Source: Dissophora ornata | Taxonomy: Eukaryota; Mortierellomycota; Mortierellomycetes; Mortierellales; Mortierellaceae | Direction of reading: 5' to 3' | NCBI GenBank assembly: GCA_025201705.1 | Contig: MU617292.1 | Location: forward strand, 1 to 16,595 | Length of the DNA: 16,595 nucleotides | Shown: positions 1 through 11,056 of the stretch, piece after piece | Layout of the letters: each line of letters starts with the position of its first letter | Numbering within the stretch: position 1 is the first letter of the stretch | The notes under the pieces: model-generated | Seen by the model: only the letters and a program-made list of their open reading frames with translations | Told to the model about the DNA's origin: nothing | The model's database searches: none | Position numbers and translations under genes: made by a program

Positions 1-54
1 TCGATCATTGGGAAGGAGGAGAGGGACAGGGACAAGGATGAAAATGGCTCTTAC

Positions 55-1939
55 CACAGGCTCGGTCAAAAAGGACACCACCAAAGGATCGTTTCTCAGA
101 ACTGGGTGCCTGACCAGCGCATTCATGAACCGCGTCAGTCCACGCAGTCTCCGTTCCAAAAAAGCGTCGTCAGCAACTGCCGATATGAGGGTGTGAAATC
201 GTAGGGATGATTAGATATGCATGAGGAAATCGTGAGGGGCAGTAACACAAGCGGATGTCATGGCGGGAGGATAACGATTATCTTTAGAGAAATCTTACCT
301 CCTAGCCTCTTCGGTGGCAGGTTGGGGAGAATCCTGAAGGGGAACCTCTTTGCCAAGACCTCGAGCATCCACCAGAAATCGCTATATCTTCTAGTAACCC
401 TTGTTTGACGATTCTGTAACAGTGATTTCCAATCAAACACAAAAAAGGTGGGGATATTGAACATTAGTTAAGAACAAGGACTAGAAAGAAAAAACAAAAA
501 AAACGCTCCCCCGTCGCGTTCATTGCGCGTTTTGACATGCATGCTCCCAGTCCACTTCCTTTACCTTAGACTCGACAATGTAATTGGTATGCTTAAACAA
601 AAATATGCCCTCCTTCTCCGGCGCAAAACTGATTTGGATTGTATCCACGTTCAAGAACCACTGATACATTTCCTTGCGAGTCGCCTCGGGGTCCGTGGTT
701 CGTGGCAAAAGCTCTGGTGAGGGAATCGGTGGAGATGCAAGGAACGAAGGTGCAGGAGGGTATCCGCCACCACCGCCTCCGTTGATGCTGCTCTTTCCTG
801 GCGAGACAATCATCGAGGTCCTCCAAGGGTCTGCAACACTGCTTCCGATATGGACTGGTTGATGTTGGCGGGGCAGCGACGAGGATGTAGTATAGATATC
901 TGGCTCGTTCACATCCCCGAAATCAACTAGATCCAGCCCCGGCAGGTGGGGAACCGGCAGGTCTACATCCAGAATTTTTTTTTTGAGAAAGCATATCCCA
1001 CAAGAACAAGGAGAGGATTAGTTGTCATTTTCTACGATGACCATCCTCCCGTCAAGTCTTTGTCCGCGCATGATCCTCGGTTTCCTTTCTTTTTTTTTCT
1101 TTTTTTAACTTGATCGCTATTACCTTCACGATGCGCAGTCAGGTTTTCGATGGTCAGGTCCATGTTCTTCTGGGCCATGGCCACCAGAGCCAGAGTTACA
1201 CTGCATTCTCCCTTGGTGATCCTTGATCGCGTGGGTGCTACCACGATGTACAAAATCTAATAAACAACAATCACAATATATAATAAATATCAATAGTGCG
1301 GATTGAAAATATTGTCTGGTATGCATTTCCCCTCCCCCCCCATGGACGGAAACATTTTTCAACCCTCTCCAGCCCGCCCAACGGAATCTTTTTTGTTGTT
1401 GTTTTTCCCTGCCTTGGAGTTTTTGCATGAAATCATGCCCAAAAAGCAGCTTTTTTTTTCTTTCTCTAGTCCCAAAAACATGAAAGACTGGAAAACTGAA
1501 AACACAAAAAAAAAACGCACCTTATCAACGGTGGCAGGGGATAATCCACTGACTCCAAGGATCTTGTTAAGTGCCGACACTGTGATTTTTCCGCCCACAG
1601 GCTGGGCCAAATCAAACGCCGTTGTGTAAATCTGCGGCAAAGGCAAACCGGCTTACGGTCAAAGGTTTATTGTAAGAGGTTAAAGGTCATAGGCCATGGT
1701 CAAGGTCCATTTTTGTTGTTGTTGTTGTTGTTAGGTTGTTAGGTTGGTGTTGTGTGTTACAATGCAATCGTGTGCGTGTTTTATTTTTATCGCGCGGATA
1801 TGTTCTTACAGAGGATGGAACTCAGGTCCAGCGGATTCAGTCCCCGAGGAGTGGTCGCGCCCCAGGGGTCACTGACCTCGAAAGGCGGTGCGGCAAAAGA
1901 AGCGGTCATGATATCGCTTGGCTCTTGGACTCCCATCAT
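55..1939 (-). CDS. MVP1: Sorting nexin Mvp1/SNX8 (PX domain), 3' end beyond window
   Basis: Endosomal PX-BAR sorting nexin of the Mvp1/SNX8 family; known members bind PI3P on endosomes and act in retrograde and vacuolar sorting. Six exons are visible on the minus strand: 1939-1810, 1651-1521, 1256-1124, 962-565, 413-299 and 176-55. All junctions keep frame, giving 343 residues before the gene runs off the left edge. Residues ~44-131 form the conserved helical N-terminal segment ([38 protein letters not shown]). Residues ~132-235 are a Pro/Gly/Ser-rich linker with six glycines. The PX domain starts near residue 236 ([20 protein letters not shown]) and carries the PI3P-binding RRYSDF (272-277) and LPPKR. 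The last exon ends VVSFLTEPV at a GTAAGA donor. The BAR domain is not in the window. The start ATG at 1939 is followed by a second ATG and lies downstream of a CT-rich leader; an AG at 1949-1950 leaves a 5'-UTR intron possible. Confidence 0.93.
1712..1732. repeat. (TTG)n microsatellite in MVP1 intron 1
   Basis: Seven TTG units, followed by degenerate TTAGGTTGTTAGGTTGG. The tract lies wholly within the first coding intron (1652-1809) of the sorting nexin gene, so length change would not alter the protein. Confidence 0.85.
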
Positions 1940-2104
1940 TCTTGTGGGCTGAAAAGAGAAGGAAAAAAGGGATTACGGGAGAGAAGGAAGGTGTGGGGAA
2001 GAAAAGGAATGAAGAATGAGCGTGTGTGGAAGCAATAGCAGCAGCAGGAAACAAGAGACAGATGCAGGGATGGAGGAAGACGAGGAAAGGAGCATGAGCA
2101 AATG

Positions 2105-2110
<6 letters not shown>

Positions 2111-2136
<26 letters not shown>
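2111..2136. repeat. (GA)13 / (CT)13 microsatellite
   Basis: Thirteen GA dinucleotides on the plus strand. Read in the direction of MVP1 this is a CT tract about 170 bp upstream of its ATG, within the likely promoter or 5' untranslated region. It is a homopurine mirror repeat. Confidence 0.9.
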
Positions 2137-2140
<4 letters not shown>

Positions 2141-2308
2141 TGAGTGAATGAAGCAACAGCTCAGACGGATGAGCTCTTTGCTGTTTGCTCTCACATTCAT
2201 ACCCTTCCTCACTGCACCACAACTGCACGCTGACATGGGAAATGTGGACCCAGCGAGCGACCGCCCTTTCCCCATGGGACAACTGCACACGGCTTTCCTT
2301 TTTTCCCC

Positions 2309-2329
2309 TTCCCTCCCTCCCTCCCTCCC
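2309..2329. repeat. (CCCT)n short tandem repeat
   Basis: Four to five CCCT units in the gap between MVP1 and TRR1. Simple sequence with no evident function. Confidence 0.8.
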
Positions 2330-2669
2330 AATATTCAACATCGCACAACGATACCATCCAATACCGATACCATCCCTTTGTCCCATAATGCAAAACGCCT
2401 GTCCCTCCAGGCTCCCGCACACGCTCGCCACCTTCCCTGTCCAGGAACACACTTCCCTGTGCTCTCTGTGCTCGATGCAGGGCGTGTTCTTGACCCATTC
2501 CCAGCTGCTCCAGCCATGCCGCTTGACGCACAATTGCTGTTCAGTGCGTTACACCAACCGCACGTGCGAACAGCAGGTTACCGCCACCCCCTCGACCCTT
2601 TGGCCATCTTCATGATGATGCATAAAATACAGCGACCATGGATGTATTCACTCCACACGCTACTCTCGG

Positions 2670-2675
2670 TTTATT
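2670..2675 (-). terminator. Candidate poly(A) signal of TRR1
   Basis: AATAAA on the minus strand about 107 nt past the TRR1 stop codon. This fits a fungal polyadenylation element by position and sequence only; a six-base motif in AT-rich DNA is weak evidence. Confidence 0.35.
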
Positions 2676-2781
2676 ACTTTCTTCAAATGAAAGGGGCAAT
2701 GAGCGTGTAAAATGTGCACAAGTTTTTGTCTATTTAAAATAATGTTCTTTTTTTCTTTTTTTTTCAGTTATTGTGCTTTCT

Positions 2782-5225
<2,444 letters not shown>

Positions 5226-7644
5226 TCAAGGCGATTCGGAGCCTTCTCCATAGATGCCATCGACAGTGACACCGTACTCCATCTGAACCAAGCCACGCTG
5301 GCTCTCTGGCTTCCATGACAATACATACAGTCCAGCGTCCTTTGCCCTGAACTTCACCTCGACTCCCTCACCAGCCTCTGGACAGTCGTTGAGGGAGTAG
5401 AACTTTGTGGGCACAACACTAAAAGGCGACGGGCAGATACACAACATTAGTAGCCTGTTCATCAAATACATGTAATCATTGCCAGAAATAATAAAGGTCT
5501 TTTCCTCCACCACAACTTACACGGAGCCACTGTCGGCTTTCTCGCCAAACTCAAAGCGAACGACTGTAAAGTTGAGTCCCTCGCAGGCTGCACGGACACC
5601 CTTGACTCTGAACTTGATAATAACCTCCGGCTCCCTCTCAACATCCTCATCCGCCACCACAACCTCATACTCGCACGCCTTTCCATGAGCCATGGTCGAG
5701 AACATCTGGTAGATGCCGTCTTTAGGCTTGCCCGGCATCACAAAGTCCATGATCGAGTTGGCAGATGCTGCAGAGGATGATCGAGGACGCAAGTATGTTG
5801 GCACAGCCAAGAGGTTGTTTGATGGCGAGGCCTTTTCCACGGGCTTGATGTTGTTCATCACCACAGAGGGTACACATCCACCGGGCATGTGGCTGCATTC
5901 GCACGATCCTCCGAGGAAATCTGGCAAGTTCTCCTCGTCGATGTGCTCCAGAAGGATCGACTTGTAGTCCTTGCCTAGAATGTGAATCTTTTCGATAACT
6001 GTTGTTACATGGACAAAAATACAGTGTTAATAGGAGTATACGTTCATGTAATGATCTTAGTCATACAGCCTAACGATAGCCTACCTCCGGGATCGAGCCA
6101 CTTCTTAATCATAGAGTACACCTTGACAAAGACATAGGGGCTGTTGACGATGAACAGCTTTCCGAGGCGCTCTGGGTATGCCTTTTGATCCATGTCGGTC
6201 AATGACCGGAGCATGTTCAAGCCATCCATGTGCAGCTCTGTGTATGATCGAAGACGGACATCCAGTTGAAACAGTTAGTAACGCCACTAGATACTATATG
6301 TGCAGTGATCATACAAATGAATGAGAAATCGCGCTATCAGTGCGGATACATACGATGGAAGCCCATGCCGGTGCAGTCAAAGATGACAGTCTCCTTGTCG
6401 ATGACCTTGTCGTCTGTGCCGAAGCGCTCCTCGCACTCTGGCATGATGGTGCTGTGGACAAACTCACTGCAGCGAATATGGTAATCCACCAACTCTGGGG
6501 TCGTTACGTTCTTCGCCAGACCCTTGACGTTGTGTTGGCCCTATTGGCGATAACAATACGCTGGCTTAGTTCACATCACCCCATTCGTGTTCTTCTTTGC
6601 AGAAACGAAAAATGTCTCACGCAAATCATAAGAAACCCACGATAACAACAACTAATATGCAAAAACGGCTGTGGAGTCGCCATTGATGATGTTGTTCTTG
6701 TTGTCAACGGTGGTGGTGCTGCTGCTGCTTACCATGCGCTCGATATAGATTGGTCGTCCTGCCTTGTCCCACTTGTGGAGTGCGCTTCCTCCCATGTACT
6801 TTTGAAGACGCACGGCGTGCTCTGGGACGTTGGGCTGGCCAGACTCGATGTTGGCATCGGGCACAGAGTGCCAACCACGGACGGCATACATGACTCCGTT
6901 CGAATTTTTGGGCCCAGGGATCGGGAGCTCATCGACCTTGTTGGTCTTTCTCCACTCTAATGAAGCAAGCAACTGAGCCTTTGCGCCGTTCTGCATAACA
7001 AAATATATAAAGATACGGGCTGTGTCGTTAGATCGAGTTTCTTGCTTCTCCAGGGCACTGTGCTTCCCTTTTGTTGCTGTTGTTGCTTTTCTGCTCTTCT
7101 TTTCTCTGTGGCGATCGATGACATCGTTTGTTTGACCAAAGAAGAAACCCCTCATCCAGAAAACTACACCCGCACACGCTCATAACCCAGGTATTGTCTG
7201 AGCTCATAATGTAACGTTAATCCGCTGGCTGATCCCTATCGTGCAACTTACAAGGTCGAAGCTCCTGGCGACGATGAATCGCATCAATTCCTACGAACAA
7301 AGACAGAGTGAGGCAGAGAAACAGGACAGATTAGGATCAAAGATCAGTCAATGAACATTCAATTTGACAGCACGACGGCCCTTTTTCGAACGTGGAACTA
7401 TGAGGTGGAGCGTCTTGTGTTCGACACCATGGTGCCCGTCCACACTGGGCGAGAACGAGCAAGGAGGGAGGGAGACAATACGGGTGGGAAAGCAAAGAAC
7501 ACTTACTCCATCGTCAAACTTTTCGTTGTCGGGGCCAAGGAGTTCCCGGAAGCTGGCGAGGGCCTCGACCTGCTTGGGGTCCGTGTAGGGATGTTTTGAG
7601 CGTGTGGAGGCGGCGGAGGATTGGGGCGATAGTTTGGATTGCAT
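5226..7644 (-). CDS. Sec14-like CRAL-TRIO and GOLD domain lipid-transfer protein
   Basis: Seven exons (7644-7507, 7290-7252, 6990-6733, 6540-6354, 6237-6085, 5998-5521, 5418-5226), all in phase, give 481 residues. The N-terminal CRAL-TRIO-N helices span roughly 25-75 (FRELLGPD, LMRFIVARSFDL, AKAQLLASLEWRKT). The CRAL-TRIO lipid-binding lobe spans roughly 130-290: GRPIYIERM, VIFDCTGMGFHQLHMDGL, PERLGKLFIVNSPYVFVKVY, then VIEKIHIL and LPDFLGGSCECS. A Pro/Ser linker leads to a GOLD-like beta domain at about 360-475 (ACEYEVVVADEDV, KVKFRAKDAGLYVLSW-type strands). The layout matches animal SEC14L2-type proteins, which are about 400 residues; this one is longer through the linker and a 45-residue stretch before the lobe. 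Family members move phosphoinositides or other lipids between membranes; the ligand cannot be read here. The ATG follows a GCC context, and the stop TGA is at 5226-5228. Confidence 0.93.
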
Positions 7645-7707
7645 GGCTAGGTTATGCAGCTGTGCTGTGGGTGGAAGGAAGGAAGGGACGAAATGGATGG
7701 TGGGAAG

Positions 7708-7724
7708 GGATGGATGGATGGATG
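7708..7724. repeat. (GGAT)4 short repeat
   Basis: Four GGAT units just upstream of the Sec14-GOLD gene's ATG, likely within its 5' untranslated region. Simple sequence. Confidence 0.75.
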
Positions 7725-7820
7725 CACGAGTGAAGGAGCGAATGAGGGAATGAGCAATGAGGAAACAAACTGATCAGAGGGTTGGGAAAGGAAGTGAGCG
7801 AGCAGACGAGCAATGTTGGA

Positions 7821-7832
7821 TATATATATATA
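7821..7832 (-). promoter_or_regulatory. (TA)6 tract, possible TATA element
   Basis: Six TA units about 180 nt upstream of the Sec14-GOLD ATG. The tract is symmetric, so orientation cannot be read; its position suits a TATA element for the minus-strand gene. It may be only a microsatellite. Confidence 0.3.
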
Positions 7833-8527
7833 GCTTGCAGCGACGCAGGCGACACACCCTCGTGAACTGTAATTGCCACGCAGAAAGAGTAGCCCCTGTG
7901 CCATGGCTGTTGGTCTTGGCGATAACATCGACAGCCTGCTGTTGTGTCAGACATCGCCAACAAATGGCAGCGGGTACACCGGCACCCCGCCACGAGAGGA
8001 CAGGCCCACACCTCCCACACTCAGACACTCAGAGCGAGCGGGTCTGAGGACATCCCTCAGCAGCGGGACAGATGTCAGTCACGGCTGTGACGAGAAGAGT
8101 GGGTAAAATTATAACCACCAGTGGACATTATTCTTTCTCCCTCCCTGCCTGGGCCACTGGCACGAACACAACAACTCAAAACGGCCCGGAGAAGAACATT
8201 GCGAACATTCTGCCGTCGGCCTGTCCGCGTACATCTCCGTCCCTCTTGGTCTTACGCAACTCTGTTGCGCAGGACAACGAAACCTGTTTGCAAACTGCAT
8301 TCACCAATGCCTCTGTGGCGCGCAGTCAATGCCTTATCCCCCTCCCCCCTCCTCGCGCTGATCACGGACCACGTTTTGTTTATGTGCTTCGTGTTTGTTC
8401 TCGACCCTGAGGAGCATCATTCTTGTCTGTCTTATTGTTGCCCACACGACCAATCTCACGTTATGAGCGACAGCATATGCATCAAGTGATGTATGTTCGC
8501 CCCACTTGATCTACCCCCCAAGGTCTC

Positions 8528-8528
<1 letters not shown>

Positions 8529-8576
<48 letters not shown>
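8529..8576. repeat. Compound (TC)12(AC)12 microsatellite
   Basis: Twelve TC units run directly into twelve AC units with no interruption, in the middle of the divergent intergenic region. TC tracts can form triplex DNA and CA tracts can adopt Z-DNA in vitro; any role here is speculative. Confidence 0.95.
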
Positions 8577-9293
8577 GCACATATCACACCAGCAAGTGCG
8601 AATGCGGGGTGGTGCATCGCACTGTTTCTCAAAACTCACAAGTCTGCTCCGCTCTTCCTCATGAACGAACTACCTCTAGTCATACAGACAACACCCAGCG
8701 ACGCGATGCGTAGAAGAATCTGCTTGCATGGGGAGGTGTGAATAAAAAAAATAAACGAGGATCATTGCCACCGGAGGTTTTCCCCCCCCCCCACGCGACG
8801 CGTCTAAAAAGTACTATGGCTCAGTATGCATCGACTACGCCCAACCCTTATTTCCCTTTGAGTAAAGGAGGCACAATGGCAGACACGCCAGTTAGGTTAT
8901 CATAGGGGGTTTGTTTGTTTGTAGGAAGGTTGGAAAGACTAAACACCGTTAAAGTGAACTGTGCCACGAATGCTGCGTGCACCGGCACATAGACCATTGC
9001 AGCAGCCGAACAACACACCCACCAACAAAGTCTTTATTTCTCAGAAAACATGGCTCGCTTTGGGCAAAGGACACTTTAATCATTGCTTTGCTCTCGACCT
9101 CTCTCTCACTACGAGTTTTGGCCATACATAAATTTTTCAATGTCGCAATATCGCCAAACGTCGTTTTTTCTTTCTCTCCCTTTCTTCTCTTTTCTTTTTC
9201 CCTCGCACATCCGCTATCCCTCTCTTCGTATTCTCTTATTAATCACTCCTGCACCGTCTCCCTTCTTGTTTTTTTTCCCTGTTCATTATTAAT

Positions 9294-10437
9294 ATGACTG
9301 ACAAATACCCCGAACACTACAACGCCATCAAAGACGTCATCTTGACTGACTTTTTGCGCAACGAGACTGAGACCACGATTAAGGCCAGCGAGATCTGGAA
9401 GGAGAAACCCACCATTGTCGTCGGTAATGTGCCCTAAACCGGGAGAGTGTTTTACACTACAACACTACAAAAAAGAGGGCAAGCGGACCCCCCCAAGGTT
9501 GACATTCCTTCTAAAACCAAACACCCTTTTGCTCTTTTGTGTGATGAATCGGATCATACAAAACAAAAATAGTCATCCGCCGTCCGGGTTGCCCTTTCTG
9601 CCGCGAAGAGGCCCGCATTCTGGATGAACACCGCGACATTATCGAAAAGGAAATGGTAAACCCCCCTCCCGTTTGCAAATTCCTTTTGGACTTCGTCACC
9701 ATTTCCAGCTTCGATCGATCGATCAACCCCGGAGAGAGGCCGTGATCATGCAAAGACGCAGCTCCGATTGATGTTAGACAATTTATACAAACATTTATAC
9801 TTGCTACCGGTAGGGGTTCCGCATGATTGTGGTGGTACATGAGAAATTGGGTGCTGCGACGTTCAAGAACGAGTTCTGGAATGGCGGCGAGACCTATTGG
9901 GATGGCTCCAAGGGGTTCTACAAGGCACTGGGGTAAGGGAAACATCATTTCACATGTCCACATGCCCTCCCTGACTTCAAGAAAATTAAAATTACAATAA
10001 TACTAATACTACTAATAATAATAACAACAACGGTTCTCTCTCTCTCGCCCTGTAGTGGAGGCAGCCTTCGCTGGGCCTCACTCAACCAGCTCATTCGCCC
10101 CAGTCTCTGGCTCAACACGCTCCGCAACCACCGCTCGGGCGTCAAAGGCAACCTCCGGGTTGGAGAGGGTCGCATTTTCGGAGGACTGTACATTGTCCGC
10201 AAGGGAAATGAGGGTATCGCCTACAAGTTTGAAGAAACCGTCTTTGGCAACCTGGCCCCCATCGGCGACATCCTGAAAGTCTGCAGCGATATCTCGGGTG
10301 TCGACTTGAACGATGCCTCTGTGAAGAGGGCAAGAGTCCAGGAGGCTCAGGTCAAGGAACGTCAGGAGGCTGCGGCCGCTGCAGGTCAAACAGAATGCGA
10401 AAGTGATGTCTGTGCGCTGCCACCGTCAAGGCTTTAA
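9294..10437 (+). CDS. Peroxiredoxin-like 2 / AhpC-TSA_2 family thioredoxin-fold protein
   Basis: Four exons (9294-9423, 9573-9655, 9814-9932, 10056-10437) join in phase to give 237 residues. The active-site motif is RRPGCPFCREEA, with Cys50 and Cys53 spaced CxxC after a hydrophobic strand (KPTIVVVI), as in the PRXL2/FAM213 group. That group includes the animal prostamide/prostaglandin F synthase. Later landmarks also fit: RMIVVVHEKLG as a second strand, GNLRVGEGRIFGGLYIV as the conserved Gly-rich turn and strand, and a final helix. The substrate in fungi is unknown; a thiol-dependent reductase or peroxidase role is likely by family. The tail carries two further cysteines (225 and 230, in CESDVC). 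The start ATG follows a pyrimidine-rich promoter, and an AATAAA lies 19 nt past the stop. Plus strand, divergent from the Sec14-GOLD gene and convergent with the Rav2 gene. Confidence 0.92.
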
Positions 10438-10455
10438 CCGCGTTGTTGGTCGTCG

Positions 10456-10461
10456 AATAAA
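10456..10461 (+). terminator. Candidate poly(A) signal of peroxiredoxin-like gene
   Basis: AATAAA 19 nt after the TAA stop. Position is good for a fungal polyadenylation element; the motif alone is weak evidence. Confidence 0.45.
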
Positions 10462-10555
10462 AAAGGAAACGATTGTGGATATACACTCGCAAAAGAAACG
10501 CGCCAGCGTCTATCAGTAATGAATCGCGAACAACAATCGCTTTGAAGCCTCATGC

Positions 10556-10558
<3 letters not shown>

Positions 10559-10601
<43 letters not shown>
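10559..10601. repeat. (TC)21 microsatellite
   Basis: Forty-three bases of uninterrupted TC, the longest dinucleotide tract in the window. It sits between two convergent 3' ends. Confidence 0.97.
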
Positions 10602-10603
<2 letters not shown>

Positions 10604-10647
10604 AGCAGCGCAGATGTACTGCCTGTCGACTTCATTTTGTTTTGCTC

Positions 10648-10653
10648 TTTATT
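10648..10653 (-). terminator. Candidate poly(A) signal of RAV2
   Basis: AATAAA on the minus strand, about 46 nt past the Rav2 stop codon. A second copy lies almost at the stop (10691-10696). Sequence and position only. Confidence 0.4.
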
Positions 10654-10698
10654 TTTATCGAGTCCAGAACCCCCCCACTTCCTTTTTGATTTTATTTT

Positions 10699-11016
10699 TC
10701 AATGGCAACTTTCTTGGAGGACCAAGAACTGCAGCAAACGTCGACAGAGACCTTCGGCATGTGCCAGTCGTGCATTAATATCCGCCAACTTTGGGCTCTC
10801 GACTTGAACCACCTTGTCCTCGATCGTCGTCGCAACCTTGCCACGGTATTTGCTTTGAAAAAAAAAAATTCGAAAAGGAAAAATCATAATAGCTTGTTGG
10901 GTTAGAATTTCTATCGTGAATTTTTGAATAGACATTTAGGGGCGCGCTTACTTGATTCCGCCTTTGCTCGTCTGGCCAATCTTGTTTGACGATGGAAGCA
11001 CAACAGACTCTGTTTT

Positions 11017-11056
<40 letters not shown>

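Larger units (their letters stand above)
1940..2781. other. Intergenic: MVP1 promoter side and TRR1 3' side
   Basis: Both flanking genes read on the minus strand, so this 842-bp gap holds the TRR1 3' untranslated region and the MVP1 promoter. It contains a GA/CT microsatellite (2111-2136), a CCCT run (2309-2329), poly-T near 2747-2765 and a candidate poly(A) signal for TRR1. Open frames exist on both strands, but they are rich in simple sequence and show no domain, so I call no gene here. Confidence 0.7.
7645..9293. other. Divergent intergenic region (bidirectional promoter)
   Basis: A 1.65-kb gap between the minus-strand Sec14-GOLD gene and the plus-strand peroxiredoxin-like gene, so it must hold both promoters. 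It contains a GGAT repeat, a (TA)6 tract, a compound (TC)12(AC)12 microsatellite and a long pyrimidine-rich stretch just before the plus-strand ATG (about 9165-9280), typical of a fungal core promoter. Several open frames of 60-120 codons exist but show no domain or coding character, so none is called. Confidence 0.65.
10438..10698. other. Convergent 3' intergenic gap
   Basis: 261 bp between the stop of the plus-strand peroxiredoxin-like gene and the stop of the minus-strand Rav2 gene. It contains poly(A) signal candidates for both and a (TC)21 tract between them. The transcripts may well overlap. No coding sequence is called. Confidence 0.7.

Noticed and set aside
1631..1640. AG at the minus-strand TTTGCCGCAG as the acceptor of MVP1 exon 2
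   Set aside because: It looks like a good acceptor but puts the conserved AFDLAQPVG segment out of frame with exon 1. The AG at 1652-1653 restores frame and adds SGLPLPQ.
1869..2533. Long minus-strand frames upstream of the MVP1 start
   Set aside because: They read through the CT microsatellite and are out of frame with the conserved MVP1 exon; this is promoter or leader sequence.
2148..2710. Plus-strand open frames of 110-155 codons between MVP1 and TRR1
   Set aside because: They consist of simple-sequence and Pro/Ser/Leu-rich translation without domain features, and lie in the promoter and 3' untranslated space of the flanking genes.
7652..8489. Open frames in the divergent intergenic region
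   Set aside because: Six-frame clutter over microsatellites and promoter sequence; no conserved segment on either strand.
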